From assembly GCA_965243265.1 (NCBI GenBank), contig CBDEUL010000009.1, forward strand, positions 36,149-100,148: a stretch of 64,000 nucleotides of DNA, written 5' to 3'. A model generated the notes under the pieces. It saw nothing but the letters and a program-made list of their open reading frames with translations. It was not told where the DNA came from and searched no databases. Below, one piece after another: positions 16,138 to 24,470 of the stretch; within the stretch, counting starts at the first letter, position 1; each line of letters opens with the position of its first letter. This DNA comes from Flavicella sp965243265 (GTDB lineage: Bacteria > Bacteroidota > Bacteroidia > Flavobacteriales > Flavobacteriaceae). A program made the position numbers and the translations under genes.

Positions 16138-16677
16138 CTAGTTTTTATTTATGTTTATTAATTTTATTTGACTCACAATAGGTTCATTAATACCTATTCT
16201 ATTTTTTTTATCACCGTGCATTCTATAGGCTACAAAGGAAGAAAAAACAAAGATAACCTCTTCTCCTTCTTTCATTAATTTAATTCCCTCTTTAACACCT
16301 CTAATAATATGTTCTTTATCTACGAAATACTCTTTAACTCCTAACTCTTCCTTACTGTAAAGTATTTTTCCATTTAAAGATCTTATTTCCTCTTCAAAAA
16401 AAACCACATCTCCTTTTTTAGGAAAATAGGTTTCTTCTTTATTTTCTTTAACATAGGCATACCAAAACCCTTCTTCAGATTTTTTATATGTATGTAAAGT
16501 ATCCTTTAAAATATAAGCCTGGATATATCTCTCTTCTACAGCTGTAAGCTTCTTATTCAATGTTACAGAAGCTTCTAAAATAGAGGTTTTACTTTTAGAA
16601 ACAGGTCTTCTCGCTTCATTAGAAGTACAAGAAAAAAACAAAAAAGCACCTAAAACGAATACTATTTTAACTTTCAT
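16138..16677 (-). CDS. gldI: Gliding motility-associated peptidyl-prolyl isomerase GldI
   Basis: GldI is an FKBP-like lipoprotein needed for gliding and type IX secretion assembly in Flavobacterium. The 179-residue product has a lipobox at Cys17 (LFFSC), then the characteristic NEARRPVS, an FKBP-like core with GFWYAYV, PKKGDVVFFEEEI, ILYSKEELG, EHIIRGVKEGIKLMKEGE, and YRMHGDKKNRIGINEP. These follow the F. johnsoniae GldI pattern as I recall it. It overlaps the nrnA gene by 11 bp and precedes the double-N FKBP gene by 4 bp. Its presence implies gliding or T9SS capability; other gld genes are not in the window. Confidence 0.92.
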   Translation of the reverse strand: MKVKIVFVLGAFLFFSCTSNEARRPVSKSKTSILEASVTLNKKLTAVEERYIQAYILKDTLHTYKKSEEGFWYAYVKENKEETYFPKKGDVVFFEEEIRSLNGKILYSKEELGVKEYFVDKEHIIRGVKEGIKLMKEGEEVIFVFSSFVAYRMHGDKKNRIGINEPIVSQIKLININKN

Positions 16678-17698
16678 AAGAAGTCACTAATTCATTTTTA
16701 TATTGAGGTAAAAGCTCTGTAAATTTTTGAACCGTAGCTTTTACTGTAAGCTCAGATCTACCTCCAGCAGCATTGTCATGTCCTCCTCCATTAAAATGGT
16801 TTCTCGCAAATTTATTTACAGAAAAACTACCTCTAGATCTAAAAGAAATTTTTATAATATTCTGTTCAACATCCTCTATAAATATTACTGCAAGATTAAT
16901 TCCTTTCAATGAAAGACCATAGTTAACAAGCCCTTCTGTATCTCCTTTTTGATAATCAAATTGCTCTAACTCTTCTTGAGTTAATGTAATAAATGCGGTA
17001 CAATATTGTTCTAAAACTTTTAAATTACTCAAAGCCCTCCCTAATAATTGTAATTTACTATACGTGTTGGTGTTAAACACATTGTTATGAATTATAGAGT
17101 TTTGAGCTCCTTTATCTATTAATTCTCCTATAATTTTATGTGTAGTACTTGTTGTTGATGGAAATCTAAATGACCCCGTATCTGTCATAATACCTGTATA
17201 TAGAGCTGTAGCTATATCTGCATCTATCAAATCTAAATCATCCATTTTTTCTATAAAATGATATACCATTTGACATGTAGAACAAATAGACGTGTCAGAA
17301 TACGTATACTTTGCAATAGCATCTGGCTGTTGATGATGGTCTATCATTATATACATCCCCTGATAAGCTTCCAATGTTTTTTGCATATCGTCACCAACCC
17401 TATGTAAAGCATTAAAATCTAGAATAAAAATAATATCCGCTTTATTTATTGCTTTTTTAGATTGGTTGTTTTGTTTATCAAATTTATAAACTTTATCAGC
17501 TCCTGGAACCCACTTTAAAAAATCGGGTACTTCATTAGGCAACACAACTTGAGCATTGTGTCCTTTATTTGATAAATATTTTTGCATTGCTGTAGAAGAT
17601 CCTATCGCATCACCGTCTGGGTTTCTATGAGGTACTAATACTATATTTTTAGGAACCGATAAGAGTTCCTTAACTTCTTCAATCTCCTGTATATTCAT
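16667..17698 (-). CDS. nrnA: Bifunctional oligoribonuclease/PAP phosphatase NrnA-like (DHH-DHHA1)
   Basis: This DHH-family phosphoesterase degrades short RNA oligonucleotides, or pAp, from the ends. The 343-residue protein has the DHH domain motifs VPHRNPDGDAIGSS (near 22-35), FILDFNALHRVGD, and IDHHQQPDA (DHH), then MTDTGSFRFPSTT. The C-terminal DHHA1 substrate-binding domain has FRSRGSFSVNKFA and NGGGHDNAAGG. Bacteroidota often lack Orn, and NrnA fills that role. It is the first gene of the nrnA-gldI-FKBP operon. Confidence 0.93.
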   Translation of the reverse strand: MNIQEIEEVKELLSVPKNIVLVPHRNPDGDAIGSSTAMQKYLSNKGHNAQVVLPNEVPDFLKWVPGADKVYKFDKQNNQSKKAINKADIIFILDFNALHRVGDDMQKTLEAYQGMYIMIDHHQQPDAIAKYTYSDTSICSTCQMVYHFIEKMDDLDLIDADIATALYTGIMTDTGSFRFPSTTSTTHKIIGELIDKGAQNSIIHNNVFNTNTYSKLQLLGRALSNLKVLEQYCTAFITLTQEELEQFDYQKGDTEGLVNYGLSLKGINLAVIFIEDVEQNIIKISFRSRGSFSVNKFARNHFNGGGHDNAAGGRSELTVKATVQKFTELLPQYKNELVTSYES

Positions 17699-17838
17699 AA
17701 GAAGCGAAGATACAATATTTATAGTTTTCTAATAATTAAAAATATGCTAAAAAACAGACGATTTATTTCATCTTTCTTAATTACTAAAATCACTATTAAC
17801 AAAACATTAAATGAAATTAAAAACTCTTATTAAATAAG

Positions 17839-17846
17839 TATATTTG
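17839..17846 (+). promoter_or_regulatory. Possible -7 element for ndk
   Basis: TATATTTG fits the Bacteroidota -7 consensus TAnnTTTG, 25 bp before the ndk ATG. A matching TTG at the -33 position is not evident. Confidence 0.4.
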
Positions 17847-17871
17847 CACAAAATAATAAGTTTAAACACTC

Positions 17872-18291
17872 ATGACCTCTAACAAAACATTTACAATTAT
17901 AAAGCCAGACTCTGTAGAAAAAAATAACATTGGTAGCATTCTGGAAAAGATAAATGCTTCTGGTTTTAAAATCTCTGCAATGAAACTCATTAAAATGAGT
18001 ATGTCTGATGCGGAAGGTTTTTACGAAGTACACAAAGGAAAACCTTTTTTTGAAAAGTTAGTCAATTTCATGACTAGTGGTCCTGTTGTAGTTGCTATTT
18101 TAGAAAAAGAAAATGCTGTTGAAGATTTTAGAGCTTTGATTGGAGCTACAAACCCTGAAGAAGCTGCTGAAGGTACTTTAAGAAAATTATTTGCCACCTC
18201 TGTAACAATTAATGCTGTACATGGTTCTGACAGCAATGAAAATGCTGCTATTGAAGCTGCCTTTTTCTTCTCTAAAAGAGAATTATTTTAG
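17872..18291 (+). CDS. ndk: Nucleoside diphosphate kinase
   Basis: Ndk equalises nucleoside triphosphate pools through a phosphohistidine intermediate. The 139-residue protein begins TFTIIKPDSV and contains EGFYEVHKGKPFF, MTSGPVV, a GATNPEEA loop, and the active-site histidine in NAVHGSDSNENAAIEAAFFF. Length and motifs are normal for a tetrameric/hexameric bacterial Ndk. It is a single gene with its own terminator, divergent from nrnA. Confidence 0.97.
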   Translation: MTSNKTFTIIKPDSVEKNNIGSILEKINASGFKISAMKLIKMSMSDAEGFYEVHKGKPFFEKLVNFMTSGPVVVAILEKENAVEDFRALIGATNPEEAAEGTLRKLFATSVTINAVHGSDSNENAAIEAAFFFSKRELF

Positions 18292-18313
18292 ACTCTAACC
18301 CTTTTTAATATAT

Positions 18314-18346
18314 AAAAGCTGATTTCATAAAATCAGCTTTTTTTAT
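18314..18346 (+). terminator. Terminator after ndk
   Basis: AAAAGCTGATT pairs with AATCAGCTTTT across a short loop, followed by T residues; 22 bp after the ndk stop. Confidence 0.85.
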
Positions 18347-18374
18347 ACCTTTAAAATTCAAAGACATTTTGTGA

Positions 18375-20009
18375 ATGAAAATACTTTACTACACGCTTTT
18401 TCTATATTTTGCTACTTGGAATCTTATACATTCACAAACAAAAGGAGTGTATACTGAAGATGATTATATAAGAGGTAGTATCACAAAAGAAAGAGCCTGG
18501 TGGGATGTACAACACTACAACCTAAAATTTAAAATCTTTCCTAACAAAAAGTTTATTTCTGGTAGCAACACTATTACATATACGGTTCTTTCTTCTAAAG
18601 ACCGTATGCAAATTGACTTGCAACCTCCTATGCAAATCACAAAAATAAAGCAAAATCAAACCCTCTTACAATTCAGCAGAAAAGGAAATACTTATTATAT
18701 AGATTTCAATAAAAAACAGAAAAAAGGAACCACACAAGAAATAACAATTTATTTTGAGGGAAATCCACCTATTAGCGAACAGCCTCCTTGGGATGCCGGT
18801 TTTACATGGAAAAAAGACATTCTAAACAATCATTTTATAGCCACCTCATGTCAAGGTGAAGGAGCTAGTGTTTGGTGGCCTTGTAAAGATCATATGTATG
18901 ATGAACCTGAAAAAGGAGCTACAATTTCATTAACCATTCCTAAAGATCTCATAGGAGTATCAAACGGAAGGTTAACAGCTATTGACACTCTTAATTCTTT
19001 TTCCAAAACATTTGTTTGGAATGTAACCAACCCCATAAACAACTATGGAATCAACGCTAATATTGGCAAGTACGTACTCTTTTCTGAGACCTACAATGGT
19101 GAAAAAGGAGCTTTAGATTGCCAATATTACGTCCTCGAAGAAAACCTAGAAAAAGCAAAAAAACAATTCAAACAAGTACAAAAAGTACTAAAAGCTTTTG
19201 AACATTGGTTTGGTCCATATCCCTTTTACGAAGACAGCTACAAACTTGTAGAAGTTCCTTACCTAGGAATGGAACATCAAAGTTCTGTTACTTATGGAAA
19301 TCAATTTAAGAATGGGTATTTAGGACATGATTTAAGTAATACTGGCTGGGGATTAAAATTCGATTATATCATTGTTCATGAAACAGGTCACGAATGGTTT
19401 GCCAATAATATCACTTACAAAGATATTGCTGATATGTGGGTACATGAAAGTTTTACTACTTATTCTGAAGCTCTTTATTTAGAGTATTACTTTGGAAAAA
19501 AAGCAGCCAACGAATATGTTATTGGATTAAGAAAAAACATTAAAAACGAAGAACCTATTATTGGTACATATCATGTAAATGAACAAGGCTCTACAGATAT
19601 TTATTACAAAGGAGCTAACATAATTCACACTTTACGACAAGTGATAGATAATGACGATAAATTTAGAGCTATTTTAAGAGGGCTTAATCAAGAATTTTAC
19701 CATCAAACAGTAACTACCAAACAAATAGAAAAATACATTAGTAAAAAATCTAACATCAATTTTTCTTCTTTTTTTGATGTTTATTTACGCACTTCTAAAG
19801 TGCCCATTTTAGAATATAAAATAAAAGAAAACGGCATAAAGTATCGTTGGAAAAACTCTGAAAACAATCTTAAAGTACCTATAAAAGTTTATTACAATCA
19901 AACTGAAAAATGGATCAAACCAAGTATTTTGTGGAAAACTTTAAAAATTGAAAATACAGATTCTTTTAGCCTCAATACTAACTTTTACATAAAACTAGAA
20001 AGAGTTTAA
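18375..20009 (+). CDS. M1 family metallopeptidase (544 residues), exported
   Basis: This protein has a signal peptide (about 1-20, ending HSQ) and an M1 aminopeptidase fold. The zinc site is H335-E-T-G-H339 with the third ligand E358 in MWVHES. The exopeptidase loop is G298-M-E-H301 instead of the usual GxMEN, as in the short LTA4-hydrolase-like Bacteroidota subgroup. A conserved CQGEGASVWWPCKDH segment precedes it. There is no large C-terminal helical domain, so it is shorter than PepN. It probably trims peptides in the periplasm. It starts 84 bp after ndk and converges with the MFS gene, overlapping it by 4 bp. Confidence 0.9.
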   Translation: MKILYYTLFLYFATWNLIHSQTKGVYTEDDYIRGSITKERAWWDVQHYNLKFKIFPNKKFISGSNTITYTVLSSKDRMQIDLQPPMQITKIKQNQTLLQFSRKGNTYYIDFNKKQKKGTTQEITIYFEGNPPISEQPPWDAGFTWKKDILNNHFIATSCQGEGASVWWPCKDHMYDEPEKGATISLTIPKDLIGVSNGRLTAIDTLNSFSKTFVWNVTNPINNYGINANIGKYVLFSETYNGEKGALDCQYYVLEENLEKAKKQFKQVQKVLKAFEHWFGPYPFYEDSYKLVEVPYLGMEHQSSVTYGNQFKNGYLGHDLSNTGWGLKFDYIIVHETGHEWFANNITYKDIADMWVHESFTTYSEALYLEYYFGKKAANEYVIGLRKNIKNEEPIIGTYHVNEQGSTDIYYKGANIIHTLRQVIDNDDKFRAILRGLNQEFYHQTVTTKQIEKYISKKSNINFSSFFDVYLRTSKVPILEYKIKENGIKYRWKNSENNLKVPIKVYYNQTEKWIKPSILWKTLKIENTDSFSLNTNFYIKLERV

Positions 20010-21310
20010 GATACGTGCTTTGTTTTTTTCAAGAAACTTAATACTACAAACCCAGCAAAAAAGAAAATAGCTAAAATTAACACAGAAATACGCATAGAGC
20101 CTGTTAGTGTAATCACCAAACCAGACACAAAAGTTCCTATAACAATAGCCACTTTTTCCGTTACATCATAAAAACTAAAATATGTAGCATTATCATACGT
20201 ATCTTCTGGTAAGAGCTTAGAATAAGTTGATCTAGAAAGAGATTGTATAGCTCCTAAAACCAAACCTAAAAGCCCCCCCAAAGTATAAAACTGTAAATCT
20301 ACATTTGGATTTTCTTTATGCAACATAAAGGCTCCAACTGTTATCAAACCCCAACCAAAAATAGTAATCTTTAATGTTTTTATATTTCCTATTTTTTTAG
20401 ATAGCCTAGAGAAAATATAAGCTCCTAAAATGGCTACTAATTGAATTAATAAAATAGTGACAATTAACTTTTCTGTCGCTAAATTTAATTCCTTATCACC
20501 AAACAATCCCGCTATTAAAATAATAGTTTGCACACCTACACTGTAAAGAAAAAAAGCAATCAAAAATAACTTTAACGTCACCTGCTCTTTAACCTCTTTA
20601 TAAACAATCTTTAACTCTCTAAACCCTTTAAATATATAATCTTTCTCAGGCTTTCTATTAAATGTATTATTAGGCAATCTTCTAAAGGTAAACTGCGCAA
20701 AACCTAACCACCAAATTCCTACCATTAAAAAAGAAATTCGAGCAGGTAAAGTTCCGTCAGTAATTCCAAAAAGCTCCGGTTTTATCTGTAAAACCAAATT
20801 TATAATTAGAAGTAATACAGAGCCTATATAACCATACATAAATCCTTTAGCACTTACCTTATCATGATCTTCAGGAAAAGCTACCTCTGGTAAATACGCA
20901 TTATAAAAAACCAAACTTCCCCAAAAACCGACACTTGCCAAAATAGTAAAAACAATACCTATCCATAAAGTTTCTTCCCCTTTAAAAAAGAACAACTGCA
21001 TTACAGATACAGATCCCAAGAGGCAAAAGAACTGCATAAATTTCTTTTTATTTCCTGTATAATCTGCAATACTTGAAAGTACAGGCGACAACAAAACAAC
21101 TAAAAAGAATGAAAAAGACAATGCATACGAATATAAAGTAGCATTGTTAAACTCCATTCCTAAAAAACTTACAATAGAATCATCACCTCCAGTTACACTG
21201 TTGTAATAAATTGGAAAAATAGCGGTTCCAATAACTAATGAATAAACCGAATTTGCCCAATCATAAAAAGCCCAGGCATTGATTAATTTTTTATCTCCTT
21301 TTTTTAGCAT
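20006..21310 (-). CDS. MFS transporter, UMF1/Atg22-like family
   Basis: This 434-residue protein has 12 predicted helices and family signatures INAWAFYDWANSVYSLVIGTAIFPIYY (N-terminal helix with WAFYDWANS), YTGNKKKFM, VFYNAYLPEVAF and LGAIQSLSRSTYSKLLPE. These define the UMF1 (unknown major facilitator 1) group related to yeast Atg22. In yeast the relatives export amino acids from the vacuole; the bacterial substrate is unknown. It is 19 bp downstream of the M48 lipoprotein gene, on the same strand. Confidence 0.88.
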   Translation of the reverse strand: MLKKGDKKLINAWAFYDWANSVYSLVIGTAIFPIYYNSVTGGDDSIVSFLGMEFNNATLYSYALSFSFFLVVLLSPVLSSIADYTGNKKKFMQFFCLLGSVSVMQLFFFKGEETLWIGIVFTILASVGFWGSLVFYNAYLPEVAFPEDHDKVSAKGFMYGYIGSVLLLIINLVLQIKPELFGITDGTLPARISFLMVGIWWLGFAQFTFRRLPNNTFNRKPEKDYIFKGFRELKIVYKEVKEQVTLKLFLIAFFLYSVGVQTIILIAGLFGDKELNLATEKLIVTILLIQLVAILGAYIFSRLSKKIGNIKTLKITIFGWGLITVGAFMLHKENPNVDLQFYTLGGLLGLVLGAIQSLSRSTYSKLLPEDTYDNATYFSFYDVTEKVAIVIGTFVSGLVITLTGSMRISVLILAIFFFAGFVVLSFLKKTKHVS

Positions 21311-21329
21311 TGCATTTATTTTATAACTG

Positions 21330-22127
21330 TTACTTCATGTATTGCGAAGCATATTCTTTCGCTTTTGGTAAAAAAGCTCGTAAATCTTTGATCCTAGTTT
21401 TATTGGACGGATGTGTACTTAGGAACTCTGGAGTTGAACTCCCTCCTCTTTCACTCATTCGTACCCAAACATTAATGGCTTCTTCTGGATTGTAACCTGC
21501 CATAATCATAAAAACCATTCCCAATTTATCAGCCTCTGTTTCATGTACTCTACTAAACTTCAACATTCCTACTTGAGAACCAATACCATAAGCAGAATTC
21601 CATATCATTTGTTTTGTAGGATCCTCATCTGAAACCCCCATAGCCACTGCAACACTTCCAAATTGTTGAATATATCCGTTAGTCATACGCTCCTGTCCAT
21701 GTTTAGCAAAAGCATGTGCTACCTCATGTCCCATAATAGCAGCTATTCCATCAGTAGTAGCTGCTATCGGTAAAATTCCTGTATAGAAAACAACTTTCCC
21801 TCCTGGCATACACCAAGCATTTACCGTTTCATCTTCTATTAAATTAAATTCCCATTTATACCCCTCAGCCTCTTTTACCATCCCATTAGCACGCATAAAT
21901 TGATCTACCGCTTTTGAAATTTTATTTCCAATAGCCACCAACTCTTCTGTTTTTTCTTTATCAGTAGATTTTTTATTTTCTGCCAAGAATTTTTCATACT
22001 GAGCAAAACTAGAAGGAAGTATCTGCTCATCAGAGACTAAATTAATTCTATTCCTTCCTGTAATAGGAACAGATGTACAGCTTTGTAAAATAATGGCTAA
22101 AAAAAATAAGGTAACTATTTTATTCAT
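21330..22127 (-). CDS. M48 family metallopeptidase lipoprotein (LoiP/YggG-like)
   Basis: This 265-residue protein has a lipoprotein signal (MNKIVTLFFLAIILQSC, Cys17) followed by SVPITGRNRINLVSD, common to this group. The zinc motif is H-E-V-A-H in MGHEVAHAFAKHGQERM, with the third ligand in RVHETEADKLGM, and then MSERGG and the FLSTHPSNKTRI motif. It is likely a periplasmic, membrane-tethered quality-control protease. The ATG at 22127 gives a proper signal; an upstream in-frame start would add a non-signal stretch. It is divergent from the exported msrB. Confidence 0.9.
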   Translation of the reverse strand: MNKIVTLFFLAIILQSCTSVPITGRNRINLVSDEQILPSSFAQYEKFLAENKKSTDKEKTEELVAIGNKISKAVDQFMRANGMVKEAEGYKWEFNLIEDETVNAWCMPGGKVVFYTGILPIAATTDGIAAIMGHEVAHAFAKHGQERMTNGYIQQFGSVAVAMGVSDEDPTKQMIWNSAYGIGSQVGMLKFSRVHETEADKLGMVFMIMAGYNPEEAINVWVRMSERGGSSTPEFLSTHPSNKTRIKDLRAFLPKAKEYASQYMK

Positions 22128-22226
22128 GTCTAATTTTTCTAAAAAATGAAGGGGTAAAACTAGCAATACTTTTTTAGAAAAAACATTTTCTTGTAAAGAT
22201 TTGAATTTCGTTTCGTCAAAAACAAT

Positions 22227-22700
22227 ATGAAAAAAACACTCAAGACTACAATCTTATTCATATCCTTGTTTACCATAGGAGTATTTAATTGCAATGCTCA
22301 AACAAAAGTGACAAAACCTGATAGTGAATGGAAAACTACTCTTACTCCTGAACAATATTATATATTAAGAGAAAAAGGCACAGAAAGACCTCATACAGGT
22401 AAATATAACAAACATTATGAAAGCGGAACCTATACTTGCGCTGCATGTAAAACACCTCTATTCAGTTCTAAAAACAAATACAACTCGTATTCTGGATGGC
22501 CTTCTTTTGATGCTTATATTGAAAATAATGTAGCACTACTCTCTGATAATAGTCATGGTATGACACGTACTGAAGTTGTTTGCGCTGTTTGTGATGGACA
22601 TTTAGGACATGTATTTAATGATGGCCCCCGCGAAACAACAGGTAAACGCTATTGCATCAATTCAGAAGCTCTTCTTTTTCAAAAAACAGTTAATGAGTAA
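22227..22700 (+). CDS. msrB: Peptide-methionine (R)-S-oxide reductase MsrB, exported
   Basis: MsrB reduces methionine-R-sulfoxide in proteins. The 157-residue protein has an N-terminal signal peptide (about 1-24, ending CNAQ), a zinc site C71-x2-C74 and C119-x2-C122, SGWPSFDAYI (89-98), GHLGHVFNDGP, and the catalytic C143 in RYCINS. Export to the periplasm, or a lipoprotein form through Cys22, is inferred from the signal. Usual cytoplasmic MsrB lacks this leader. It is divergent from the M48 protease, so both envelope-repair functions share an intergenic region of 99 bp. Confidence 0.95.
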   Translation: MKKTLKTTILFISLFTIGVFNCNAQTKVTKPDSEWKTTLTPEQYYILREKGTERPHTGKYNKHYESGTYTCAACKTPLFSSKNKYNSYSGWPSFDAYIENNVALLSDNSHGMTRTEVVCAVCDGHLGHVFNDGPRETTGKRYCINSEALLFQKTVNE

Positions 22701-22821
22701 CTTTAAAAAGTGAGGTTGTTTAATGTTAAAACAACTGAAAAAAGCTTAATATACAGAAAAAAACATTACTTTTGATTATCATTTGTTAATACATATATAC
22801 TAAACATATTTATATACCCTA

Positions 22822-23007
22822 ATGAGTAAATCTTGTCCATATTGTCATTCTTTACAAAGAAATAGAGTCAATAGACCTAAGCATTTGAAAATCATTCCTC
22901 TTTCTGCATTATATAGCTGTATGAAATGTGGAGGGCAATACTTTTATACTTCATTAATACACATCTCTTTCAAGTTTAAGCGACCTGTACTAAAAGAAAA
23001 CATCTAG
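22822..23007 (+). CDS. Small Cys-rich protein of unknown function (CPYC/CMKC)
   Basis: This 61-residue ORF starts MSKSCPYCHSLQRNRVNRPKH and contains a second pair CMKCGGQYFY, so four cysteines spaced as two CxxC knuckles could bind zinc as a zinc ribbon. The basic character (many Arg/Lys) would suit nucleic-acid contact. No family is recognised. It lies alone between msrB and ffh, 121 bp after the msrB stop, with its own ATG. The paired CxxC motifs in a short frame argue for a real gene. Confidence 0.6.
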   Translation: MSKSCPYCHSLQRNRVNRPKHLKIIPLSALYSCMKCGGQYFYTSLIHISFKFKRPVLKENI

Positions 23008-23045
23008 TTTCTGTTTATATCCTTCTAAATATTCACTTCGGATTT

Positions 23046-23075
23046 TTGGCACATAACCTGTTTCTCTTATCTTTG
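23046..23075 (+). promoter_or_regulatory. Predicted promoter for ffh
   Basis: TTG (23046-23048), 19-bp spacer, TATCTTTG (23068-23075). A full match to the Bacteroidota consensus. Transcript start expected near 23082, about 20 nt before the ffh ATG. Confidence 0.6.
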
Positions 23076-23101
23076 TGCTTTTCAAAAAATATATAGAAAG
23101 T

Positions 23102-24430
23102 ATGTTTAATAATTTAAGTGATAAATTAGACAAAGCCTTTCATGTTTTAAAAGGACATGGAAAAATTACAGAAGTAAATGTAGCAGAAACTCTAAAAGAA
23201 GTTCGTAGAGCTTTAATCAATGCTGACGTTAACTTTAAAATAGCAAAAGACTTTACCAAAAGAGTAAAAGACAAAGCAATTGGTCAGGATGTACTTACTA
23301 CATTAAACCCAGGACAACTACTTGTTAAAATTGTAAAAGATGAACTGGTAGATTTAATGGGTGGAGAAACTGTAGGTGTAAACCTTTCAGGAAAACCAAC
23401 TGTTATTCTTATGTCTGGTTTGCAAGGATCTGGTAAAACTACCTTTTCTGGAAAATTAGCCAACTTTCTTAAAACGAAAAAATCTAAAGAAGTTCTTTTA
23501 GTTGGATGTGATGTTTACCGTCCAGCAGCAATAAACCAATTACAAGTTGTTGGAGAACAAATAGGTGTTGAAGTATACGCTGAAGAAGGAAACCAAAATC
23601 CTGTTGAAATTTCATTAAACGCAATAAAACACGCAAAAGCGACAGGAAAAAACACTGTTATTATTGATACCGCTGGACGTTTAGCTGTTGATGAAGAAAT
23701 GATGACAGAAATTTCTAACATTCATAAAGCAGTAGAGCCTCAAGAAACTTTGTTTGTTGTAGATTCTATGACAGGACAAGATGCCGTAAATACAGCCAAA
23801 GCTTTTAATGATCTTTTAAATTTTGATGGTGTTATTTTAACAAAATTAGATGGAGATACTCGTGGAGGAGCTGCACTTTCTATTAAATCAGTTGTAAACA
23901 AACCTATTAAGTTTATTGGTACTGGTGAAAAAATGGAAGCAATTGATGTATTCCACCCAGATCGTATGGCTGATCGTATTTTAGGAATGGGAGATGTTGT
24001 TTCTTTAGTTGAAAGAGCTCAAGAACAATACGACGAAGAAGAAGCTAGAAAAATCCAAAAGAAAATTGCGAAAAACCAATTTGGTTTCGATGATTTCTTA
24101 GCGCAAATCCAACAAATCAAAAAAATGGGTAACGTTAAAGATTTGATGGGAATGATTCCTGGAGCTAGTAAAGCCATGAAAGATGTAGATATTGATGATG
24201 ATGCGTTTAAGGGGATTGAAGCCATTATACACTCTATGACTCCTGGAGAAAGAAGTGAACCTAAAACAATCAATGCAAGTCGTAAAAAACGTATTGCCAA
24301 AGGATCTGGAACTAGCATTCAAGAAGTAAACCAATTGATGAAGCAATTCAATCAAATGAGTAAAATGATGAAGATGATGCAAGGTGGCGGTGGTCGTAAA
24401 ATGATGCAAATGATGAAAGGAATGCAATAA
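23102..24430 (+). CDS. ffh: Signal recognition particle protein Ffh
   Basis: Ffh binds 4.5S RNA and signal sequences and delivers ribosomes to FtsY. The 442-residue protein starts MFNNLSDKLDKAF (ATG at 23102; an upstream GTG frame would add non-conserved residues and overlaps the promoter). The N domain has ALINADVN, and the G domain has GLQGSGKTTF (P-loop), DVYRPAAINQL, IDTAGR, TKLDGDTRGG. The C-terminal M domain is rich in Met, with repeated MMKMM in the last 40 residues. It is followed 40 bp later by folD on the same strand. Confidence 0.98.
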   Translation: MFNNLSDKLDKAFHVLKGHGKITEVNVAETLKEVRRALINADVNFKIAKDFTKRVKDKAIGQDVLTTLNPGQLLVKIVKDELVDLMGGETVGVNLSGKPTVILMSGLQGSGKTTFSGKLANFLKTKKSKEVLLVGCDVYRPAAINQLQVVGEQIGVEVYAEEGNQNPVEISLNAIKHAKATGKNTVIIDTAGRLAVDEEMMTEISNIHKAVEPQETLFVVDSMTGQDAVNTAKAFNDLLNFDGVILTKLDGDTRGGAALSIKSVVNKPIKFIGTGEKMEAIDVFHPDRMADRILGMGDVVSLVERAQEQYDEEEARKIQKKIAKNQFGFDDFLAQIQQIKKMGNVKDLMGMIPGASKAMKDVDIDDDAFKGIEAIIHSMTPGERSEPKTINASRKKRIAKGSGTSIQEVNQLMKQFNQMSKMMKMMQGGGGRKMMQMMKGMQ

Positions 24431-24470
24431 CTCATTTCCCTTTTTATAACTTTCAAAAAACAAATTTTCT

